A stretch of DNA of 64,000 nt from Parietaria judaica (Eukaryota; Streptophyta; Magnoliopsida; Rosales; Urticaceae), in contig OX940869.1 in the NCBI GenBank assembly GCA_954871525.1, positions 22,534,001 to 22,598,000 of the forward strand, given 5' to 3'. The notes under the pieces were generated by a model. That model saw nothing but the letters and a program-made list of their open reading frames with translations. It did not search any database and was not told the DNA's origin. Shown here in pieces: positions 57,113 to 64,000 of the stretch. The number at the start of each line of letters is the position of its first letter. Positions within the stretch are counted from its first letter, which is position 1. The translations under genes were made by a program, and so were the position numbers.

Positions 57113-57645
57113 ATGAGTCGAAGCTATCAACCTCAAAGACTACAGCGAAGACTAACAACGCGGCTTCGCCAACCGCAGCACGACGATGTAATTGACCTCC
57201 TCCAAGGGATGCGGAAGGAAATCCAAGACTTGCGCTCTGCCCAGTGCCATGGCGCGAGAGGCCGTGCCGTGCTCGACGGGACTCTGTCCCCATTCGCGCC
57301 ACACCTGCTCGACGGAGAAGCCGTAGGCGACCTACGGTTCGCAAGTAATCTCATCTACGACTGGAAAGGAGATACAATCTACCACCTCGTCCAGTGTTAG
57401 ACGATCATGGAGATGAAGAAATGCTCAGCCTTGACGATATGCCAGGCATTCTGCCTAACCTTTACGGGAACGACATTCGAATGGTATCAGCGGCTACCCA
57501 AGGCGAGCATCTACTCTTTCAACCAGCTCAAGGACCTTTTCCTCACCCGCTTCGCCGGCGCAGTGACTCAACGAACGGAAAAATCCTGCCTCTGGTTAAT
57601 CAAGCAGAAGACCGACGAATCCCTGCAGAACGGCAACCCCGCTGA
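57113..57645 (+). pseudogene. gypsy gag domain, first copy
   Basis: Starts MSRSYQPQRLQRRL; then LLQGMRKEIQDL, SPFAPHLLDGEAVGDLRF and YDWKGDTIYHLVQC. An in-frame TAG follows (57398-57400), then CQAFCLTFTGTTFEWYQRLP and SIYSFNQLKDLFLTRFAG, the core of the retrotransposon gag family (PF03732). After 'QKTDESLQ' (about 57624) sequence equivalent to roughly 650 bp of the second copy, including the zinc knuckle, has been deleted. Confidence 0.8.
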
Positions 57646-57744
57646 ACGTCGTATCAACAATCATCAGAGGACCAGGAATTAGAGACTCAGGCCAAAGCAG
57701 ACGGAGCTACGCACGCGCAACGGAGAAAAGATGGTCGCGAAACC

Positions 57745-58240
57745 AGGTTAACCTGATGGGCACAACACCTCCAATCCGCACTAGCGAAGCCATTACCTTC
57801 ACGGAAGACAAAGCTCTCACCATTCACCACCCGCACAATGACGCTATTGTCGTAGAAGCGCAGATCGCCAACAGCATGGTTAGGAGGATCCTCATCGACA
57901 AAGGATGCTCAGCCGAGGAGAACGCATGACGACTAAAGGATCCATCGAGCTGCCGACAACCTTCGGGGCCAAAGACGAACCTAGGGTGACTCGTATGGTG
58001 ATCTATCTCATCGTCGACATGCCTTCGTCGTACAACGGCATCGTTGGGAGGCCCACGCTCAACCAACTCCAAGCCGTGACATCTACCTATCACCTACTCT
58101 TTAAGTTCCTGACCCCAAACGGAGTCAGAATCATGCGAGGAAGTCAAGCCGAGTCACGAGCATGCTACGAGAAAGGAGTACGCCGGAGCACAGCAACAAT
58201 CGCCGCCATCAGCGAATGAGTCAGCAACCTCAGCATCGCT
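57745..58240 (+). pseudogene. gypsy aspartic protease region, first copy
   Basis: Corresponds to TSEAITFTEDKALTIHH, VVEAQIANSMVRRILIDKGCSAE (active-site region, degraded from IDNGSSAD) and GSIELPTTFGAKDEPRVTRM, then SSYNGIVGRPTLNQLQAVTSTYHL and GIMRGSQAESRACYEKG. A frame change and a short deletion follow the active site (about 57905). It is inactive. Confidence 0.78.
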
Positions 58241-58413
58241 AGACGAAGATAACCAGGAGAGGATGCAAAAATTCCAACGACCGTTATCGGACTGAGAGAG
58301 ATACTCGCCGTCCTGCGATAACACGAGAAGACACTGGATCATTCTAGGAAGACAAACGGAGCTGCACCAGAAGATTCTCCAGACTAACGACGTATAGGTG
58401 CCTCGTCAACAAG

Positions 58414-59139
58414 ATGTTCTACCACCTACGCCAAATCAGGCGAAAGGTCAACCTCGCCAAGCGAATGAGCGAAGAAGAATGCCAGCCAGGGGTCGCCAAG
58501 AAAAGAGAAGCGAAGGCTGACATAGTCGCCGACCAAACTCACGGTGCTGACACCCCCGCAGCTGAAGAAAGAAAGAAGATGAAGGACGCACCACCAAGTG
58601 GAAGAACCGCGCCCAATGGGCCGGTATGGAGTATGCACATCAGCGGAATCAACGACGACACCAACGCAGGAGCAAGAATCATCATCACCTGCCCTCAAGG
58701 AGAGAAGTCGAAGTACGCGATCAAGTTCGAGTTCACAGCCTCAAGCAACGAAGCTGAATGCGGAGCCTTACTCGCCGGCCTGAACCTCGCCGAAAGGCTT
58801 GACGTGAAGAATCTACACGTACACTGTAGCTCATCGAAGATCGCAAGCCAGATGAACAGCGGACTACCGACACAGGAATACCAGACGCTGACACAACTGC
58901 AAGAAGCCATGGACGACCTTCAACCATTGACGTGGTACGAGATCACCTGGATCCCTATAACCGCCAACGACGAAGTAGCCACGGTAGCTCGAGCAATGAG
59001 CAGAAAAGGAGAAGACAAACGCCGCAAGACCCTCGAAGAAGAAACGGAGGAAGAGTCAACCGCCTACGATGAAATTCTCGCCATTAACACCGAAGACGAG
59101 CCCAAGTGGATGACTGCAATTGTCGACTGTCTACGCTAA
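58414..59139 (+). pseudogene. gypsy RNase H domain, first copy (no RT before it)
   Basis: A 241-residue frame: a Lys-rich leader, then VWSMHISGINDDTNAGARIII, YAIKFEFTASSNEAECGALLAGLNLAERL, VHCSSSKIASQMNSG and LQPLTWYEITWIPITANDEVATVARAMS, the order of plant gypsy RNase H (usual motif DGS..GSGAG..., here HISGI). It ends PKWMTAIVDCLR, where integrase would normally follow in the polyprotein. Only about 370 bp lie between the protease and this domain, with no reverse-transcriptase motif. Confidence 0.82.
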
Positions 59140-59314
59140 GGCGAGCTACCAGTCCTACCAGTCAACCCGCACTACTGAAGACACGGCGAAAGCCCTATAT
59201 CCTTTTAAATAAAGCGCAATGCGCAAGGCCAAGTCTACTATGTAGGCCAACCTGATCTATGAATAAATTTATCTTTACGAAATACTCTGAAAGTTTTCCC
59301 GAAACTGCAAGGCA

Positions 59315-59340
59315 GATTATGCCAAAATTTAGGGGGTACT
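59315..59340 (+). other. Polypurine-tract-like site
   Basis: 'aaaatttagggggtac' resembles the A/G-rich tract that ends the coding region of Tat-type gypsy elements. What follows is not an LTR start, so it is either an internal tract or a relic. Confidence 0.4.
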
Positions 59341-59417
59341 ACGGTATATACCGACCCTATATATAAAAAAACAAAAATCCGGCTACGCGCCGAAGACCTT
59401 TGCTAGGTCACAATAGG

Positions 59418-59694
59418 CACCGGCACACACATCGGATTCCTTCGCCAGGATAAAAAGGCACCGGCACACACACCGGACTCCTTCGCCAGGATAAAAAGGC
59501 ACTGACACACACACACCGGATTCAAAGGCACCGGCACACACACCAGACTCATTTGCCATGATAAAAATGTACCTGTACACAAACCGGACTCCTTCGCCAG
59601 GATAAAAAGGAACTGACACACACACCGGATTCCTTCGCTAGGATAAAAAGGCACTGGCACACACACCGGACTCCTTTGCTAGGTCACAATAGGC
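59418..59694. repeat. 41-bp minisatellite in the gypsy 3' region
   Basis: Seven units, one shortened to 29 bp. Consensus includes 'caccggcacacacaccgga' and 'ctccttcgccaggataaaaa'. The array is framed on both sides by 'tttgctaggtcacaatagg' (59399 and 59676). Long antisense frames across it are artefacts. Tandem repeats in this position are common in Tat/Ogre elements. Confidence 0.88.
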
Positions 59695-60027
59695 AGCCCA
59701 AACTCATCGGATTAGCTACCTGGCGAGTAAAGGCATACAATCGTCTACATACAACATATACTACTTGCAGGTTAAAAAAAGGGTGACGACCCTACGATCG
59801 CAGCGGAGTGCACTCACAAGACTGCCACAACGCGCCATGACGCGCACACTCGACAAGCATATGTATGAACAAAACTCAAAGTTCAAATTATACTAAATGC
59901 ATAAATGTCATTAAACAGGTACGAAATGAGAAGGCGAAACTCGTTGAACAAACACGCCAGGGCAACGAATAAGGCTAAAACAAAGCCCAAAAATGTCTAT
60001 AAATCATAGATGCAAAGAAAAGAGAAA

Positions 60028-61631
60028 CTAATCTTTGGGAAGCGCCAAGATGAGAGGCTCCGTATCACGAACGAAGTCTGGAGCACCAAGGACGTCAAGT
60101 AACCAGAAGGAAACAGTAAGATGATCGTTCTCCTGAAGATGAGCCGCCTGGCAATCCGCAAAACTTGACCAGTACACCTCGTCGAAAGTTGTGTGCCACG
60201 TCGCTTCTGTCTCATCCAAACTCGCGTCAGCATCCGCCTTCAGCCTAGCATGGGAAGAAGCAGCCTCGGAGACATCACGCTGAAGATGCCCGATCCGGGA
60301 ATCACGCCTCGCCAGAGAAGCCTTTAAAGCCGCGACCTGGTCCTTCGCCACACGATGCTCATCTTCAATGGCTCGACGACCCTCGTGTACGCCATCAGCC
60401 CGGGAGATCTTGACCTCGAGCCTTGCCTTGGTCACCTCGCCCTGCAGCGCATTACACTCGGCAATGACTTTCTTCAAGACACCCTTCAAAGACGCACATA
60501 GGGTATTGGAAGCTTCAAGACGACGAGCCACCTCCGCCGACAACAACAAGGCCTAGAAGACAGAGGACGAACATAAGGAAGAGCAATACGACGACGTAAG
60601 CAGGAATGCTGAAAAGTACGTACCTTCGCGTGACAGAAGGAGTCCTCGATGACCAAAGCCAAATCTGGAGCACCCACTACCGACGCAATCACCCGAGGAC
60701 AAAGACTGGACACACTCTCCACGTAGAGACATTTAAGGCTCACTGCACGCTCGACGAACCGCCAAACTCGGGAACCTCGCTAGATGGAGAAATAACAGCA
60801 AGAGTAGGCACGTCACCACGAGATTCGCCCCCTGAAGCCACAACTGGAGATGACATCCCACCAAGACCAGCGCCAAGCTGACGAACTTGATGAGAAGAAT
60901 CCCCAGCCTTGCCAGGAGACGACGAGCGCGAACGACGAGACGAAAACACCTTCTCTGACGATAATCGTCGCTTCATAAGACGGAAGATACGATCATCAAG
61001 ACCCTCGTCAGACCACTTCGAGGCCGAAACAACATGAGCACCAGGGGCAACATGAGCACCGAATGCAACGGCCAAAGCCCGAGGACGCATATGAGGAACA
61101 GACTTCTTGAAGCCAGACGAATCTACGTAACGACGAGTAAAGCAATGGGGAACAATACAGCTGCTGAAGACCAAGCAAAGGAAATTGTACATGCAGTAGT
61201 CGACGAAGCTAGAGCAGCTGAATACGCCGCTCAGAAGCAGGAGCCTTCGCCTTCGACAAAACCTTCTCCGGATAAGAACGACGAACACCTTCCCTTGGAG
61301 AACGACGAACATTTTCCCTTGAAGAACGATGAACATCCGTCCTCGAAGAACGACGAACGCCTTCCCACAAAGAGGTACGAGGCACATCATCCTCAGCCGG
61401 AGGAAGCACTTGAAGAGGAACCGGAGCATGCACGTCTGCCTCATCAACGTCGAGTAAGCCTCCCAACGAATCAGCAATGAAGCCTGCCGAGATCCACCGC
61501 CGAGACTCTGTAAAGGAGAGTAGACTACCCTTCTTGACCAGCCCCAAGATCAGGCTACCGAAGGTCCCCGAGTCAGACTTATGCTCATACGGCAGACGCA
61601 ACACCTGAGAGTTGAAGTCAGGCCGAGACAA
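60028..61631 (-). pseudogene. Antisense ORF of a Tat-type gypsy element, decayed
   Basis: On the minus strand, downstream of pol. The N-terminal part (61631-61209) begins MSRPDFNSQVLRLPYEHKSDS and contains SRRWISAGFIADSLGGLL. The middle part is Ser/Arg-rich with 'RRSSREDVHRSSRENVRR'-like repeats. The C-terminal part (60549-60028) is a strongly predicted coiled coil (EVARRLEASNTLCASLK, ALQGEVTKARLEVKISRAD, AALKASLARRDSRIGHLQRD), ending ILALPKD. The parts lie in different frames. The layout resembles antisense ORFs described in Tat/Ogre plant gypsy elements and proteins called 'putative gypsy type transposon' (PF04195). Function is unknown. Confidence 0.6.
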
Positions 61632-61674
61632 ACTAAGCAGGGACGCCGGAGCCCAAACCCATTGACGACACCAG

Positions 61675-62660
61675 TGAAGATCCAGTCTACCACCTCATCC
61701 AGTACTAGACGATCATGCAGATGAAGAAGTGCTCAGCCTCGACGATATGCCAGGAATTCTGCCTAACAATTACGGGAACGACATTTGAATGGTACCAGCG
61801 GCTACCCAAGGCGAGCATATACTCTTTCAACCAGCTCAAAGACCTTTTCCTCGCCCGCTTCGCCGGCGCAAAGACTCAAAGAAAGGAGAAATCCTACCTC
61901 TGGTCAATCAAGCAGAAGACTGATGAATCCCTGCAGAAGTTCATCAACCACTTCGTCGAAGAATCCAACAAGGTAAACGACTACACCGACAGCGATGCCG
62001 TCATTGCCCTCATTGACGGACTGCAGACTGGGGAGTTCTTGATCTCCCTCGTGAAGGAAAGACCGTCGACCATGACGAACTCATGATGAGAGCAGCCCAA
62101 CACATCGCCGTGGAAGAATACCTCACCAGCAGGAAGTCAACGAAGCCAGGGAGCCATCAACGAAGCAACGACCGCACCCCCGACGAATCGAAGACGAAGA
62201 CGACAACCAGGGCCGAACGACAAAACCGCAAGTTGGTCAGGCGACGAGGAAACCATTCCACCTCGACAAAATAGATTACACGCCACTGACGACGACTCCA
62301 GACGAGATCTACGCCATGCACGGCGACAAGATCAAGAAGCCTCCTCCGCTTAAAAAGCCTGCAAAGGATAGGAGCCGATACTGCCAATTCCATCGTGACT
62401 ACGGTCACATGACGTCGCAGTGCTATCAGCTGAAGGATCAAATTGAAGAACAGATCAAGGAAGGAAAGCTAAAGAAGTTCCTCAAGAGGCTCACAGCGAA
62501 TGACGGGGGCATGCCGACCCCACTCTTGACGATGGCGCAACTGACAAAACAAGGCGACGACCGAGGGAAAGCCATAACGGTAACCCCGCTGAATTGGAGA
62601 CTCGGGTCAAAGCACACGAAGCTACGCACGCACAACGGAGAAAGGATGGTCGCCTAACCA
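61675..62660 (+). pseudogene. gypsy gag domain with zinc knuckle, second copy
   Basis: Direct repeat of the first gag copy from about 61675: the same in-frame TAG (61706-61708), then CQEFCLTITGTTFEWYQRLP, FINHFVEESNKVNDYTDSDAV and LIDGLQTGEF. After frame changes near 62080 and 62270 comes a zinc-knuckle-like CQFHRDYGHMTSQCYQLKDQ (62370-62430) followed by KLKKFL. The segment 61935-62580 is absent from the first copy. It is joined to the antisense-ORF region with no LTR between. Confidence 0.8.
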
Positions 62661-62670
62661 GGTTAACCTG

Positions 62671-63308
62671 ATGGGCTCAACACCTCCAATCCGCACTGGC
62701 GAAGCCATCACCTTCACAGAAGACGAAGCCCTGACCATTCACCACCTGCACAATGATGCCATCGTCGTGGAGGCACAAATTGCCAATAGCATGGTCAGAA
62801 GGATCTTTATTGACAACGGAAGCTCAGCCGACGTAATCTTCAAGACAACCTTCGAAAAGATGAGCTTGGGTCGAATCATCGTACACCACTATTTGGTTTT
62901 GCAAGAGAGCGCGTGACGACCGAAGGATCCATCGAGCTACCGAAAACCTTCGGATTCAAAGACGGACCTAGGGTGACTCGAATGGTGAGCTATCTCATCG
63001 TCGACATGCCTTCATCATACAACGTCATCATCGGGAGGCCCACGCTCAACCAACTCCAAGCCGTGACATCCACCTATAACCTACTCGTCAAGTTCCCGAC
63101 GCCAACCGAAATCGGAATTATGCGAGGAAGTCAAGCTGAGTCCCGAGCCTGCTACGAGAAAGGAGTACTCCAGAGTATAGCCACAGTCGCCGCCATCACC
63201 GAAGGAGTCAACAACCTCAGCATCACCAGACGAGGAGAACAAGGAGAGGACACGAAAAATCCAACAACCGTTATCGGACTGAGAGAAATATTCGCCCTCC
63301 TGCGATAA
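62671..63308 (+). pseudogene. gypsy aspartic protease region, second copy
   Basis: GSTPPIRTGEAITFTEDEAL, VVEAQIANSMVRRIFIDNGS with SADVIFKTTFEKM (intact-looking IDNGSSAD active site, about 62810-62840). A TGA at 62914-62916 and a frame change follow, then GSIELPKTFGFKDGPRVTRM and SSYNVIIGRPTLNQLQAVTS, GIMRGSQAESRACYEKG. It is better preserved than the first copy but still interrupted. The retroviral-type protease would process the gag-pol polyprotein. Confidence 0.8.
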
Positions 63309-63419
63309 TACGAGAAGACCCTGGACCAAACTAGGATGACGAGCGGAGCCGCACCAGAAGACTCTCCAGATTACGCGATATACAGGTGCCTCGTCGATAA
63401 GATGTTCAACCGCCTACGC

Positions 63420-64000
63420 TTTATCAAGCGGATGATCAACCTCGCCAAGCGAAGGAGCGAAGAAGAACGCCAGCTAGGGGTCGCCAAGAAAGGAGAAGCA
63501 AAGGCCAACATAGTCGCCGAGAAACCTCACGGCGCCGACACCCCCGCAGCTGAAGGAAGAAAGGAGACGAAGGACGAGCCGCCATGCAGAAGAATCGCGC
63601 CGAACAGGCCGGTATGGAGTATGCACATCAATGGAGTCAATGACGACGCAAACGCAAGAGCAGGAATCGTCTTCACCAACCCTCAAAGAGAAAAGTCGAA
63701 GTACGCCATCAAGTTCGAGTTCAAAGCCTCCAGCGGTGAAGCCGAATGCGGAGTGCTACTCACCCGCCTAAACCTCGCCGAAAGGCTTGACGTGAAGAAT
63801 TTGCAGGTACACTGCAGCTCACAGAAGATCGCGAGCCAGATGAACGGTGGACTACCGACACAAGAGGACAAGACGCTAACTCAACTGCAAGAAGCCATGG
63901 AGCGCCTCCAGCCATTGACATGGCACGAGATCACTTGGATCCCTGCAACCGCCAATGATGAAGCAGCCACGCTAGCCCGAGAAATGAGCGGAAAAGGAGA
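63420..64000 (+). pseudogene. gypsy RNase H domain, second copy (runs off window)
   Basis: Same order as the first copy: Lys-rich leader, VWSMHINGVNDDANARAGIV, YAIKFEFKASSGEAECGVLL, LDVKNLQVHCSSQKIASQMN, LQPLTWHEITWIPATANDEA. Again no reverse transcriptase lies between protease and RNase H. It is open at the window edge. Confidence 0.8.

Noticed and set aside
59383..59666. Minus-strand Cys/Val-rich frames (80-87 codons)
   Set aside because: Pure products of the 41-bp minisatellite.

Overview
This is nuclear DNA from a flowering plant, most likely a eudicot. It holds two recognisable single-copy plant genes: a DYW-class pentatricopeptide-repeat protein matching Arabidopsis At5g50390, and a small two-helix membrane protein of the plant group annotated as 'L34e superfamily'. 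The remaining sequence is AT-rich intergenic DNA and layered plant transposons. I saw no prokaryotic features, CRISPR arrays or rRNA genes.

Layout. 1-5.8 kb: AT-rich DNA with a Helitron 3' terminus at 3943 and a hAT-like fragment. 5.86-6.57 kb: the L34e-superfamily gene (+). 8.5-10.4 kb: a triplicated ~95-bp repeat and an LTR on the minus strand. 10.4-13.9 kb: a GRF zinc-finger gene (+) beside a decayed Mutator-like transposase (-). 14.0-15.6 kb: a long inverted-repeat (foldback) element with a tRNA-like segment in each arm, split by a 537-bp solo LTR. 16.0-18.1 kb: the intact PPR-DYW gene.

19.2-54 kb is a nest built on one LTR family (LTR about 2.2-2.7 kb, ends TGTTGG...CCAACA, primer site TGGTATCAGAGC). 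The outer element (19194-40680) has exact 5-bp target duplications (GGTTC). Its 5' LTR is split by a 14.2-kb CACTA (En/Spm) transposon (19463-33683, TAA duplications). The empty version of that insertion site survives in another LTR copy near 51.16 kb. The CACTA carries a PF20167-type gene, two antisense BED-finger genes, the DUF4218/DUF4216 tail of a TNP2-type transposase, and a Transposase_24 gene ending in a Ulp1/C48 protease domain. All are broken. The modules are separated by clusters of an 8-bp motif, GCCGCGGC and variants, which also fills both subterminal regions. Further LTR copies carry a second truncated CACTA (43379) and a 1.3-kb hAT element (46948-48279). One solo LTR (50902-53649) splits a LINE on the minus strand.

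54.5-64 kb: a Ty3/gypsy element, probably Tat-like, with a 1.5-kb LTR, a gag with a ~30-residue tandem repeat, protease and RNase H but no reverse transcriptase or integrase, a 41-bp minisatellite and a decayed antisense coiled-coil ORF. The gag-protease-RNase H block then recurs and runs off the window.

Best candidates for new biology: the modular CACTA with its motif clusters and BED/Ulp1 genes; the gypsy lineage whose two copies both lack RT; and the LTR family whose 3' end contains a second copy of its own primer-binding site.
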